Assembly: GCF_004296935.1 (NCBI RefSeq)
Contig: NZ_SCVH01000103.1
Location: 1 to 45,845, forward strand
Source of the DNA: Reyranella sp.
Lineage (GTDB): Bacteria > Pseudomonadota > Alphaproteobacteria > Reyranellales > Reyranellaceae
Direction of reading: 5' to 3'
DNA: 45,845 nucleotides
The notes below the pieces were generated by a model. The model was not told the DNA's origin. It searched no databases and was given only the letters and a program-made list of their open reading frames with translations. The first letter of the stretch is position 1; the number at the start of each line of letters is the position of its first letter. The position numbers and the translations under genes were made by a program. This document shows positions 30,710-39,277 of the stretch, piece by piece.

Positions 30710-31516
30710 CTAGCCGGCAGGCGGCAGGCGGCCCCCCAGCCGGAGGGGGCGAACCGACCGGGCCAGGCCGGTCTTGTCGTCGGTTTCTACCACCGCCGCG
30801 CACAAAGTGCCCTCGCCTTCGGCCGGCGACAGGCGCTCACCCGGCATCTTCTTGAGGAAACGCTGCACGGCGACGTCCTTTTTCATGCCGATCACCGAAT
30901 CGTAGTCGCCGCACATGCCGACATCGGTCTGATAGGCCGTACCGCCGGGAAGGATCCAGGAGTCGGCTGTCGGCACATGGCTGTGGGTGCCCAGGACAGC
31001 CGACACGCGGCCATCGCAGTAGTGACCGACCGACTGCTTCTCGCTAGTCGCCTCGCCATGAACGTCGACCAGGATGAAGTGCGCCGAGCGGCCCAACCCG
31101 TACTTGGCGAGTTCGACATCGAGGGCCCGGAACGGATCGTCGAGGGCGTCCATGAACAGCCGGCACATGACATTGATCACGACGATCTTCTGCCCGCGCG
31201 CCGTCTGGAACAGGTTGGCGCCCCAACCCGGGGTGCCGGGCGGAAAATTGATCGGCCGCAGCAGCCGCTTGTCCTGGGAGATATAGGGGATGATCTCCCG
31301 CTGGTCCCAGGCATGGTTGCCCGTCGTGATGCAATCGACGCCGGCCTCGTGAAGCTCGGCGCAGATCTTGGCCGTGATGCCGAAGCCTGCCGCTGCGTTC
31401 TCGCCGTTCACCACCACGAAATCGAGACCGAGTTCGCGCCGCAGCCGCGGGACCTCCTTGATCACCGCATCCCGGCCGGCACGACCGACGATGTCGCCAC
31501 AAAACAGAACTTTCAT
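30710..31516 (-). CDS. YmdB family (TIGR00282-type) metallophosphoesterase
   Basis: 268 residues, the usual family length. The metal-binding residues of the calcineurin-like fold are in FCGDIVGRAGRDAV (Asp8), VVNGENAAAGFG (Asn-Glu), TTGNHAWDQREI (Asn-His), VDVHGEATSEK and GTHSHVPTADS. The fold-typical TDVGMCGDYDSVIG also appears. Bacterial relatives hydrolyse 2',3'-cyclic nucleotides and affect global gene expression. It lies three bases after the 5-formyl-THF cyclo-ligase gene, as in many alphaproteobacteria, and ends before a tandem terminator. Confidence 0.9.
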   Translation of the reverse strand: MKVLFCGDIVGRAGRDAVIKEVPRLRRELGLDFVVVNGENAAAGFGITAKICAELHEAGVDCITTGNHAWDQREIIPYISQDKRLLRPINFPPGTPGWGANLFQTARGQKIVVINVMCRLFMDALDDPFRALDVELAKYGLGRSAHFILVDVHGEATSEKQSVGHYCDGRVSAVLGTHSHVPTADSWILPGGTAYQTDVGMCGDYDSVIGMKKDVAVQRFLKKMPGERLSPAEGEGTLCAAVVETDDKTGLARSVRPLRLGGRLPPAG

Positions 31517-31519
31517 GCG

Positions 31520-32095
31520 CTAGACAAAGGCGCAAGCGCGCCGGTCGGTCAACATCCAATCGAGGCGCTGGTCGCCTGGCCCGTGCGGCACATCGGGAAC
31601 GACCTGCGCGTCGAAGCCGACGCCGACCGCCGTTACCTTGCGCGTTGCCCGCAGGCCAAGGAGCGTGCGGTCGTAAAAGCCGCCGCCATATCCCAGCCGC
31701 CAGCCCTCCTTGTCACAGGCCAGCAGGGGGACCAGCAGCGCGTCGGGTTCCACCGTCTCGCGCCGCGCAGAAGGTTGCAGGGTGCCGAAGACGCCCGCTT
31801 CAAGGGGATCGCCCGGACGCCAGGCACGAAACAGCAGTGGCTGGCCCCGGCCCTGCACGACCGGCAGCGCCAGCTGACAGCCCTGGTTGAACAGCTCGAT
31901 CATCAAAGGCCGGATGTCGATCTCGTCCTTGATCGGCCAGAAGCCGGAAACGACCGCCGGCGTCTCGATCGGCCGCTCCCGGCGCAGGGTGGCGAGCAGC
32001 CCGGCCGCGGCGGTGCGGCGCTCTTCCTCCTCCAGGGCACCGCGCCAGGCAAGCATGGCGCTGCGCAGGGTGCGCTTGGCGTCGATCAGGGTCAT
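31520..32095 (-). CDS. fthC: 5-formyltetrahydrofolate cyclo-ligase
   Basis: 191 residues from the ATG at 32095 (MTLIDAKRTLRSAMLAWR). An in-frame GTG at 32197 would lie inside the 6S RNA and is rejected. The ATP- and folate-binding parts are visible: an N-terminal basic KRTLRSAM, PIKDEIDIRPL, and the signature LGYGGGFYDRTL near residue 145. The enzyme converts 5-formyl-THF to 5,10-methenyl-THF. There is no Shine-Dalgarno sequence before the ATG; the gene begins 16 bases after the 6S RNA closing stem, so expression probably follows co-transcription and processing, as known for ssrS-ygfA in E. coli. Confidence 0.93.
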   Translation of the reverse strand: MTLIDAKRTLRSAMLAWRGALEEEERRTAAAGLLATLRRERPIETPAVVSGFWPIKDEIDIRPLMIELFNQGCQLALPVVQGRGQPLLFRAWRPGDPLEAGVFGTLQPSARRETVEPDALLVPLLACDKEGWRLGYGGGFYDRTLLGLRATRKVTAVGVGFDAQVVPDVPHGPGDQRLDWMLTDRRACAFV

Positions 32096-32110
32096 GTCGT
32101 GAGAAGAAAC

Positions 32111-32281
32111 AAGGTGGGGCGGCTCCACGATGGGCCGATGGTTCGTAAGACCTCCAAGGCCTGCTAGTGCAGGTGGGCACCGTGTGATCGGGACCAAGGT
32201 CCCAACCAGGAACAGTTCCCGGGAGTTCTTATTGGCCCCGGGGTTTTAAGCGAACCACGCGCCGCGCAGAAATCCGCCCCA
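32111..32281 (-). ncRNA. ssrS: 6S RNA
   Basis: Located between zapA and fthC, the conserved site of 6S RNA in proteobacteria. On the minus strand the ends form a perfect 12-bp closing stem (AAGGTGGGGCGG at 32285-32274 with CCGCCCCACCTT at 32122-32111). Further in, TGGTTCG pairs with CGAACCA, and GC-rich CCCCGGGGCC and CTCCCGGGA segments can form the central bubble and apical stem. The result is a long interrupted hairpin of about 170 bases mimicking an open promoter that binds sigma-70 RNA polymerase. The 5' end is uncertain by several bases: the -10 box places it near 32280 while the closing stem reaches 32285. Confidence 0.88.
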
Positions 32282-32286
32282 CCTTC

Positions 32287-32315
32287 AATCTAGGCACTCG
32301 GGGCGGGCACCGCAA
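32287..32315 (-). promoter_or_regulatory. Candidate 6S RNA promoter
   Basis: On the minus strand TTGCGG (32315-32310), exactly 17 bases, then TAGATT (32292-32287). Spacing is ideal and both boxes match sigma-70 consensus at four or more positions. The predicted start falls at the 5' side of the 6S RNA closing stem. Confidence 0.65.
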
Positions 32316-32348
32316 TGAGCCCCCGCCAATATGAGCCAGAGCGGGCTT

Positions 32349-32681
32349 TCAGGCCGCGCCACTCACCTTCCTGGACATCTTGTCGACCCGGGCGGTGATC
32401 AGGTCCTCGAGCGCCGTGGCCAGCGTCTCGGCGCTGTCGGTGGCACTCGCGCGGGCATTTTCCGCCGCCTTGGCGACGCCACGGGCCTCGCGGCTCTCCT
32501 CGGCCAGCAGGAGGGAGGCGAAGACCATCAGCTTGATTTCGGGGGCGCCCGGCAACTGCTTGCGGAGTTCGCCGACCTTTTCGTCGACATAGGCAGCGAG
32601 TTCCTGGACGCGTTCTTCTTCGCCATCGCCACAGGCGAGTTCATAGGTACGATTGGCGATCTGAATCGAAACCTGCGGCAT
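32349..32681 (-). CDS. zapA: Cell division protein ZapA
   Basis: 110 residues. It starts MPQVSIQIANRTYELACGDG, the family-typical beta-strand region that recognises FtsZ, followed by EERVQELAAYVDEKVGELRK and a long coiled coil (about 60-105). ZapA bundles FtsZ filaments at the division site. Context is conserved: upstream is the small coiled-coil gene, downstream are 6S RNA and fthC. Confidence 0.93.
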   Translation of the reverse strand: MPQVSIQIANRTYELACGDGEEERVQELAAYVDEKVGELRKQLPGAPEIKLMVFASLLLAEESREARGVAKAAENARASATDSAETLATALEDLITARVDKMSRKVSGAA

Positions 32682-32816
32682 TGTCCGCTACTCCTGTTTT
32701 TTGCGCCTTACGGCGTTCGAGGGGATGCGTACTCTGACACGTCGCGCCCGACGAAGCATCACCCGCGTGGGGGAGCCCATGTGGGAGGCCCGCGCAGGGA
32801 AGTCCGGCGGACCCGG

Positions 32817-33050
32817 CTACTCCTGGTCGGCGGCGAGCAAGGAGCGGATATATTCCATCGCCCGCTCCAGCCGCCCTTCGACGTCGATGGCGACTTTCTT
32901 CAATTCGTCGTGCTGCTGTTCCAGCTTGTTGAGGCGTTTGGCGAGTTCTTCGGATCGCACCGCTTCGGCCCGCAGGCGCTCCTCGAGCATCGTTTCAAGC
33001 CGGCTGAGCGCAACGTCCACGCGGTCCTTCGCACTGGCTGCCTTGGACAT
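32817..33050 (-). CDS. Small coiled-coil protein (DUF4164-like)
   Basis: 77 residues from the ATG at 33050 behind a G-rich ribosome site (GGCGGGGGGGCG); an ATG at 33101 would add 17 residues. The whole protein is predicted coiled coil (RVDVALSRLETMLEERLRAE, then KRLNKLEQQHDELKKVAID and EGRLERAMEYIRSLLAADQE). Genes of this type precede zapA in many alphaproteobacteria and are often annotated DUF4164. A division-linked scaffold role is inferred from position only. It lies 135 bases before zapA and faces away from the transketolase gene. Confidence 0.75.
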   Translation of the reverse strand: MSKAASAKDRVDVALSRLETMLEERLRAEAVRSEELAKRLNKLEQQHDELKKVAIDVEGRLERAMEYIRSLLAADQE

Positions 33051-33199
33051 CGCCCCCCCGCCGGCGGATCGCAGTGGGTCTCCCGGCTGCATCTGCTCCA
33101 TGCCGGAAGGATAAGTTGAGCAGCCGGGAGCGGTCAACATCTGGGCCCTGTGGAGCAACGCTCGCCGCAAGATGTTGCCCTCGGGCGAGGTTTTGCGCA

Positions 33200-33228
33200 T
33201 TGACGCGCCAAAGTGCGGTCGGCATGTT
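33200..33228 (+). promoter_or_regulatory. Candidate transketolase promoter
   Basis: TTGACG (33200-33205), 17-base spacer, CATGTT (33223-33228). The -35 box matches five of six consensus bases. It lies 38 bases before the transketolase ATG, leaving a short leader. Confidence 0.55.
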
Positions 33229-33266
33229 GCGCGCCGCTCCCAAAAACCATACGGCGCACGCACAAA

Positions 33267-35255
33267 ATGACCGAACAGACCGCCGCCCACCGCGACATGG
33301 CGAACGCCATCAGGGCCTTGGCCATGGATGCCGTGCAGCAGGCGGACTCCGGCCATCCCGGCATGCCGATGGGCATGGCCGACGTCGCCACCGTCCTGTT
33401 CTCGAAATTCCTGAGGTTCGATGCCTCGGAGCCGAACTGGCCCGACCGCGACCGCTTCATCCTGTCGGCCGGCCACGGGTCGATGCTGCTTTATTCGTTG
33501 CTGCATCTGACCGGCTATGCCGACATGACGCTCGACGAGTTGAAGAACTTCCGCCAGCTCGGCAGCCGCACCGCCGGCCACCCCGAGCACGGCCATGCCA
33601 GCGGCATCGAGACCACGACTGGCCCGCTCGGCCAAGGGCTCGGCAACTCGGTCGGTTTCGCCATCGCCGAACGCCTGCTCGCCGAGCGCTTCGGCCGCGA
33701 TCTCGTCGACCACTTCACCTATGTGATCGCCGGCGACGGCTGTCTCATGGAGGGCGTGGGCCAGGAGGCGATCACGCTGGCGGGACACCTCGGCCTCGGC
33801 CGCCTGATCGTGCTGTTCGACGACAACGGCATCACGATCGATGGCGCCACCTCGCTCAGCACCTCGGAAGATCACAAGAAGCGCTTCGCCGCTGCCGGCT
33901 GGCATGTGCTGTCGGTCGACGGCCATGACGCCGACGCGGTCACCCGCGCCATCCGCAAGGCGCGCAACGTCACCGACAAGCCGTCGCTGATCGCCTGCAA
34001 GACGGTGATCGGCTACGGCGCGCCGACCAAGGCCGGCACCGCGGCCACGCACGGCTCGCCACTCGGCAAGGATGAGATCGCGGGCGCCCGGCAGAAGCTC
34101 GGCTGGAGCCACGCCCCGTTCGACATTCCCGAGGCGATCTTCTCGGCCTGGCGCAAGATCGGTGCGCGCGGCAAGTCGGCGCGACGCAAGTGGGCCAAAC
34201 GGCTGGCGTCGGTGGCGCCCGAGGAACGGACGGAGTTTGCCCGCCGCCAACGCGGTGACATTCCCGCCGCGGTCGGCGAGGCGATCAGTGCCTTCAAGGC
34301 CAAGGTCGCCGCCGAGAAGCCCGCCTGGGCCACGCGCAAGTCCAGCCAGGAAGTGCTGGAAGTCATCAACCCGGTGCTGCCCGACACGATCGGCGGCTCG
34401 GCCGACCTCACCGGCTCGAACAACACCAAGACCGCCACCCTGAAACCGCTTACGCGCAGCGACGCCTCGGGTCGCTACGTCTATTACGGCATCCGCGAGC
34501 ACGCGATGGCCGCGGCCATGAACGGCATGGCGCTGCACGGCGGGGTGATCCCTTACGGCGGCACCTTCCTGGTGTTCACCGACTATTGCCGCGGCGCCAT
34601 CCGTCTGTCGGCGCTGATGGGGCTTAGGGTGATCTATGTGATGACCCACGATTCGATCGGGCTCGGCGAAGACGGGCCGACTCACCAGCCGGTCGAGCAT
34701 CTGGCGGCGCTGCGCGCCATTCCCAACCTCCGGGTGCTGCGCCCGGCCGACGCCATCGAGACGGCGGAGTGCTGGCAGCTTGCGCTCGAGTCGCACCACA
34801 CACCCAGCGTCATCGCGCTGACGCGCCAGAACCTGCCGACGGTGCGTGGCGCCGGCGACGAAAATCTGTGCGCCCGCGGCGCCTATATCCTGGCGGGCGA
34901 GGCTTCGGCCGGCGTCCGCCTGATCGCCACGGGCTCGGAAGTCCAACTGGCCCTCGCCGCGCGCGATCTGCTGGCCAAGGAGGGCGTGGCCGCCGCGGTG
35001 GTATCGTTGCCGTCGTGGGAGCTCTTCGCGGCACAGGATGCCTCGTACAGGAACGAGGTCCTGGGCGGCGACGGCACCATTCGCGTCGCCTGCGAAGCAG
35101 CATCGGGCTTCGGCTGGGAGCGCTGGCTTGGCAGCCGAGGCGCCTTCGTCGGCATGAAGGGTTTCGGCGCATCGGCCAAGGCCACGGATCTCTACAAGCA
35201 TTTCGGAATCACCGCCGAGGCGATCGCCGCAGAGGCACGCCGGCTGGCTAATTGA
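33267..35255 (+). CDS. tkt: Transketolase
   Basis: 662 residues from the ATG at 33267 ([20 protein letters not shown]). No clear Shine-Dalgarno sequence precedes it. The enzyme moves two-carbon units between sugar phosphates with thiamine diphosphate. Seen: [13 protein letters not shown] (27-39), [10 protein letters not shown] with His70, the TPP/metal motif GDGCLMEG (156-163), DDNGITIDG, and in the second half the pyrimidine-domain text [38 protein letters not shown] and [20 protein letters not shown]. It is followed 11 bases later by gap, so the two form a carbon-metabolism operon. Confidence 0.96.
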   Translation: MTEQTAAHRDMANAIRALAMDAVQQADSGHPGMPMGMADVATVLFSKFLRFDASEPNWPDRDRFILSAGHGSMLLYSLLHLTGYADMTLDELKNFRQLGSRTAGHPEHGHASGIETTTGPLGQGLGNSVGFAIAERLLAERFGRDLVDHFTYVIAGDGCLMEGVGQEAITLAGHLGLGRLIVLFDDNGITIDGATSLSTSEDHKKRFAAAGWHVLSVDGHDADAVTRAIRKARNVTDKPSLIACKTVIGYGAPTKAGTAATHGSPLGKDEIAGARQKLGWSHAPFDIPEAIFSAWRKIGARGKSARRKWAKRLASVAPEERTEFARRQRGDIPAAVGEAISAFKAKVAAEKPAWATRKSSQEVLEVINPVLPDTIGGSADLTGSNNTKTATLKPLTRSDASGRYVYYGIREHAMAAAMNGMALHGGVIPYGGTFLVFTDYCRGAIRLSALMGLRVIYVMTHDSIGLGEDGPTHQPVEHLAALRAIPNLRVLRPADAIETAECWQLALESHHTPSVIALTRQNLPTVRGAGDENLCARGAYILAGEASAGVRLIATGSEVQLALAARDLLAKEGVAAAVVSLPSWELFAAQDASYRNEVLGGDGTIRVACEAASGFGWERWLGSRGAFVGMKGFGASAKATDLYKHFGITAEAIAAEARRLAN

Positions 35256-35266
35256 CGGAGGAAGAC

Positions 35267-36274
35267 ATGGCTGTACGGGTAGCAATCAACGGCTTCGGGC
35301 GCATTGGCCGCAACGTCCTGCGCGCCATCATGGAATCGGGGCGCAAGGACATCGAGGTCGTGGCGATCAACGATCTCGGCCCGGTCGAGACCAACGCCCA
35401 TCTCTTCCGCTTCGACTCGGTGCACGGCCGCTTCAACGGCGAGGTCAAGGTCGACGGCGACACGATCGACGTCGGCCGTGGCAAGATCAAGGTCACGGCC
35501 GAGCGTGACCCCGCCAAACTGCCGCACAAGGCGATGGGCGTCGACATCGCGCTCGAATGCACCGGCTTCTTCACGTCGAAGAAGGCGGCCTCCGCCCACA
35601 TCGACGCCGGCGCCCGGCGCGTGCTGGTCTCCGCCCCCGCCGACGGCGCCGACCTCACCGTCGTCTACGGCGTCAACCACGACAAACTCACCAAGGATCA
35701 CCTGGTCGTCTCCAACGCCTCGTGCACGACCAACTGCCTGGCGCCGGTCGCCAAGGTGTTGAACGACGCGGTCGGCATCACGCACGGCTTCATGACGACG
35801 ATCCACGCCTACACCGGCGACCAGCCGACGCTCGACACCATGCACAAGGATCTCTACCGCGGCCGCGCGGCCGCCCTGTCGATGATCCCGACCTCGACCG
35901 GTGCCGCCAAGGCGGTGGGCCTGGTGCTGCCGGAGTTGAACGGCAAGCTCGACGGCGTCTCCATCCGCGTGCCGACGCCCAACGTCTCGGTGATCGACTT
36001 CAAGTTCGTGGCCTCGCGCAAGACCGATGTAGGCGAGATCAACAAGGCCGTGAAGCTCGCCGCCGCCAACCAGCTCAAGGGTATCCTGGGCTGGACCGAC
36101 GCGCCCAACGTGTCGATCGACTTCAACCACGACCCGCACTCCTCGACCTTCCACATGGACCAGACCAAGGTCATGGACGGCACCCTGGTGCGTGTCATGA
36201 GCTGGTACGACAACGAGTGGGGCTTCTCCAACCGCATGTCCGACACCGCCGTGGCGATGGGCAAGCTCGGCTAG
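35267..36274 (+). CDS. gap: Glyceraldehyde-3-phosphate dehydrogenase
   Basis: 335 residues from the ATG at 35267, behind GGAGGA. The NAD-binding motif is [10 protein letters not shown] (7-16), with Asp36 after the second strand (AINDLG) suggesting NAD use. The catalytic cysteine is Cys153 in [12 protein letters not shown]; the active-site histidine is in [11 protein letters not shown]; the C-terminal NEWGFSNRM is present. It is co-transcribed with transketolase. Its stop codon overlaps that of the convergent GntR gene in the palindrome CTAG. Confidence 0.97.
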   Translation: MAVRVAINGFGRIGRNVLRAIMESGRKDIEVVAINDLGPVETNAHLFRFDSVHGRFNGEVKVDGDTIDVGRGKIKVTAERDPAKLPHKAMGVDIALECTGFFTSKKAASAHIDAGARRVLVSAPADGADLTVVYGVNHDKLTKDHLVVSNASCTTNCLAPVAKVLNDAVGITHGFMTTIHAYTGDQPTLDTMHKDLYRGRAAALSMIPTSTGAAKAVGLVLPELNGKLDGVSIRVPTPNVSVIDFKFVASRKTDVGEINKAVKLAAANQLKGILGWTDAPNVSIDFNHDPHSSTFHMDQTKVMDGTLVRVMSWYDNEWGFSNRMSDTAVAMGKLG

Positions 36275-36957
36275 GCTGGCCGTCTTACGGCTGCGATCCC
36301 GCGAAACGCCTCCTCGAGCCTCACCGGATTCGGGGGCGGCTGCCAGGCCGATTGCCATTCGACGAGACCCAAAAGGTGGTCGAGCATCAGCTTGGCCGCC
36401 TTTTTTGCGTCGCGCGCCAGGATCGCCTTGACGATGTCGGCGTGATCGTGTGGACCGGCGCAGTTGTGGAAGCGCTCCGGCGCCGACAGCGAAAAATGCA
36501 TGGTCGAGCGCGTCAGCAATCCACGCAGCAGTTTCGAGAGCTGCTCGTTGCCGCAAAGCTCGGCCAGCAGCACGTGGAATTCGCCTGACAGGCCGAACAG
36601 CCGGCCGCGATCGTCGTTCCTGACCGCCAGCCGCTCTTCGTTGATGTGCGCCTTGAGGCGCTGCGCCGCGGGCGGCCCGTATCCGGTGCAGAGCCGGCCG
36701 ACGATGGCGGTCTCCAGCATCGTGCGTACGTCATAGATCTCCCGGACTTCCCCGATCGTGAGCGCGGGCACGAAGGTGCCGCGGTTGGGCACCGCCTCCA
36801 GCCAGCCCTCGTGCACCAGCCTGTGCAATGCCTTGCGCACCCTCTCGCGGCTGACCTTGAGGACGCGCGCAAGCGCCGGCTCGCCGAGCTTGGTGCCGGG
36901 CAGCAACCGGCCCATCAGCATGGCGCGCCGGATGGCCTCGTAGACGGCCTTGTCCAT
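36271..36957 (-). CDS. GntR family transcriptional regulator, FCD type
   Basis: 228 residues from the ATG at 36957 after AAAGGTGAT; an ATG at 37005 would add 16 basic residues. A winged-helix domain occupies residues 1-70 ([42 protein letters not shown], then NRGTFV). An all-helical FCD ligand domain follows ([63 protein letters not shown]), with His and Asp positions that in the family hold a metal ion and a carboxylate effector. It is divergent from the ABC transporter genes, with paired palindromic sites between, so it probably represses them until its ligand is present. Confidence 0.9.
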   Translation of the reverse strand: MDKAVYEAIRRAMLMGRLLPGTKLGEPALARVLKVSRERVRKALHRLVHEGWLEAVPNRGTFVPALTIGEVREIYDVRTMLETAIVGRLCTGYGPPAAQRLKAHINEERLAVRNDDRGRLFGLSGEFHVLLAELCGNEQLSKLLRGLLTRSTMHFSLSAPERFHNCAGPHDHADIVKAILARDAKKAAKLMLDHLLGLVEWQSAWQPPPNPVRLEEAFRGIAAVRRPA

Positions 36958-37024
36958 CGCGACATCACCTTTGCGAGGGCCACGCTTCCGGCGAACAAGG
37001 GCCATGGTCAGGCTTGGCAGTAGA

Positions 37025-37054
37025 ATGTGCACATTATGGCCGTATATGTGCACA
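37025..37054. promoter_or_regulatory. Paired TGTGCACA operator sites
   Basis: ATGTGCACAT at 37025-37034 is a perfect 10-base palindrome and TGTGCACA recurs at 37047-37054. Their centres are 21 bp apart, two helical turns, and the outer TGTGCACA units make a symmetrical 29-base element. It lies between the GntR gene and the divergent transporter operon. GntR regulators of the FadR/FCD group bind short palindromes of this kind. Confidence 0.75.
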
Positions 37055-37152
37055 AAACGAGCCACTCCGCACGATCCATCGTCGCTTTGGAGCCGCCGCG
37101 CCACTCTCCCCTTGGCACGCCGCTTGCGTCGTTCTGCTGCAGGAGGCGCGGC

Positions 37153-38238
37153 ATGCAATCGACCCCGGCGGGCCGGACACTCGACGTCGAAGACCTGACC
37201 GTACGCTACGGGCAGGCGCTGGCCGTCGATGGCGTGACGCTCGCCATCGAGCCGGGCGAGGTCGTGGCCCTGTTGGGCCCATCCGGCTGCGGCAAGACCA
37301 CCCTGCTGCGCGTGATTGCGGGCTTCGTCCGCCAGGCTGGCGGCCGGGTACGGGTCGACGGAGCCACCATCGACCACCTGCCCGCCAACCAGCGCAACAT
37401 CGGCATCGTCTTCCAGAACTACGCGCTCTTCCCGCACATGACCGTGGCGGAGAACGTGGCCTATGGGCTTCACGCTCGCGGCATGCGCGGGCCCGAAGTC
37501 CTGGCTCAGGTTTCGCGCTTCCTCGACATCGTGCAGCTCGGCGGCTTCCGCGAGCGCCTGCCGCGCCAGCTCTCGGGCGGCCAGCAACAGCGCGTGGCGC
37601 TCGCCCGCGCGCTCGCCGTCGAACCGTCGATCCTGCTGCTCGACGAGCCCTTCGCCGCGCTCGACCGCAATCTCAGGCTCGACATGCAGATCGAGGTCAA
37701 GCGCCTGCAACGGACGCTCGGCCTCACGACCATCCTGGTGACGCACGATCAGGACGAGGCGATGAGCGTCGCCGACCGGATCGCCGTCATGAACAGGGGC
37801 CGGGTCGAGCAGTTCGACACGCCGGTCGCGATCTACGACCGGCCGCAGACCCTGTTCGTCAACGGCTTCATCGGCACGACCAATCTGCTCAACGGCCGGG
37901 TCGCGGCGCTCGACGGCGGCACCGCCACCGTCGCCCTCGACGCCGGCGCCACGCTGCGGCTGCCTGCGCCGACGGGTCTCTCAACCGGCGCCCCCGTGAT
38001 GCTGTCGGTGCGGCCCGAGCAACTCGCGTTGTCGCAAGTGCCGGGCCCGGAGAGCTGGCGCATCGAACGCGGCCTCAGCCTGCCGCTCGGCGCCCAGCTC
38101 GTGCACGAGGCCCGCACCACCGATGGCGCCTCGCTCAAGATCGTCGAGCCGCGACGCGCCTCGCCAGCCGACGCCGCCCGCATCTACTGCATGCTCGCTG
38201 CCGATGCCCACCCCACCCTGTTCCCGCGTTCCACCTGA
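37153..38238 (+). CDS. ABC transporter ATP-binding protein (PotA type)
   Basis: 361 residues from the ATG at 37153, seven bases after AGGAGG; the longer frame from 37027 would cover the operator. Walker A GPSGCGKTT is at 42-50, Q-loop VFQNYALFPHM, signature LSGGQQQR, Walker B LLLDEPFAALD and H-loop LVTHDQDEAM. A C-terminal TOBE domain contains LSVRPEQLAL. This layout is that of spermidine/putrescine-type importers, a family that also takes up opines, thiamine, iron chelates and other cations. It is the first gene of the operon. Confidence 0.93.
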   Translation: MQSTPAGRTLDVEDLTVRYGQALAVDGVTLAIEPGEVVALLGPSGCGKTTLLRVIAGFVRQAGGRVRVDGATIDHLPANQRNIGIVFQNYALFPHMTVAENVAYGLHARGMRGPEVLAQVSRFLDIVQLGGFRERLPRQLSGGQQQRVALARALAVEPSILLLDEPFAALDRNLRLDMQIEVKRLQRTLGLTTILVTHDQDEAMSVADRIAVMNRGRVEQFDTPVAIYDRPQTLFVNGFIGTTNLLNGRVAALDGGTATVALDAGATLRLPAPTGLSTGAPVMLSVRPEQLALSQVPGPESWRIERGLSLPLGAQLVHEARTTDGASLKIVEPRRASPADAARIYCMLAADAHPTLFPRST

Positions 38239-38257
38239 CAACCACGGAGTTCCTCTC

Positions 38258-39277
38258 ATGTTCAGCCGCAGATCCCTGCTCGCCGGCGCCACCGCGCTCG
38301 GCGGCACCTCGCTCCTCCCCTCGCTTGCCCACGCCAAGGGCATCGTCACGGCCGCGACCTATCCCGGAAGTTGGGAAGAGGCCTACCGCACCGTCGTCGC
38401 GCCGGCGCTCAAGAAGGCGCACGACATCGATCTCGAATTGCAGCCGCTGTACGCGGTCGACCAGATCGCCAAGGTGAGGGCCGCCCGCGGCGCGCCGCCG
38501 TTCGACGCCTTCGTGCTCGACCCCGGCCCCCGCATCACCGGCATCGACGGCGGCCTGTTCGAGAAATTCGACGGCAAGAAGATCAGCAACGCCTCAAAAC
38601 TGCCGGCCGGCATGATCGACGAATGGGGCATCTGCGTTGGCGCCCAGGTGGTGGGCATCGGCTACAATCCCAAGAAACTGCCCAAGCCCAAGGGCTGGAA
38701 GGACTTGCTGAGCGATCCCTGGGTGTCGCGGCTCGGCATCACCGGCTTCCAGACTACCTTCGGCACCGTGTCGCTGATCGAGATCGCCAAGGCGTTCGGC
38801 GGCTCGGAGACCAATGTCGAACCCGCTTTCGTCGAGCTGAAGAAGGTGCTGCCCAAGATCGCCGCGGTCGGCAATCCCGCCGCCATGGCCGGGCTGCTGC
38901 AGCAGGGCCAATGCGACATCACCTATACCAACATCCAGACGGTCGCGATCCTCAAGAGCCGCGGCGTCGACATCGAGTTCGTCAAGCCCGATAGCGGGGC
39001 GGTGGCCTTCTTCACCACCATGCACATCGCCAAGGGCGCCGCCGACGCCGAGAACGCCTACAAATACTTCGACACCGTCGTCAGCAAGGCCGTCGGCGAT
39101 GCGCTCGTCCAGCCGCCGCACAACTTCATCCCGGTGAACAAGGAAGTCGTGCTGCCGCCCTCGCTGCCGATGACCAACCTCGACGAGATGTCGACCTACG
39201 TCCGTCACGACTGGTCGAAGATCAACCCGCTGCGCGCCGCCTGGATCGAGAAGTTCAACAAGGAAATGGCGAAGTGA
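38258..39277 (+). CDS. ABC transporter substrate-binding protein (PotD type, Tat-exported)
   Basis: 339 residues from the ATG at 38258 (GGAG nine bases upstream). The signal FSRRSLLAGATALGG, ending SLAHAKG, is twin-arginine-like. The mature domain begins IVTAATYPGSWEEAYRTVVA and contains AKVRAARGAPPFDAFVLDPG and YNPKKLPKPKGWKDLLSDPW, typical of the PotD/PotF-like type II binding proteins. Conserved acidic residues that hold polyamine amino groups cannot be placed with confidence, so ligand is open; the genes downstream suggest a ureide or cyclic amide. Confidence 0.9.
   Translation: MFSRRSLLAGATALGGTSLLPSLAHAKGIVTAATYPGSWEEAYRTVVAPALKKAHDIDLELQPLYAVDQIAKVRAARGAPPFDAFVLDPGPRITGIDGGLFEKFDGKKISNASKLPAGMIDEWGICVGAQVVGIGYNPKKLPKPKGWKDLLSDPWVSRLGITGFQTTFGTVSLIEIAKAFGGSETNVEPAFVELKKVLPKIAAVGNPAAMAGLLQQGQCDITYTNIQTVAILKSRGVDIEFVKPDSGAVAFFTTMHIAKGAADAENAYKYFDTVVSKAVGDALVQPPHNFIPVNKEVVLPPSLPMTNLDEMSTYVRHDWSKINPLRAAWIEKFNKEMAK

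Noticed and set aside
32817-35285. An 822-codon minus-strand frame covering the transketolase gene
   Set aside because: Only its last 77 codons, the coiled-coil protein, are convincing. The rest is the shadow of transketolase, typical for high-GC codon bias.
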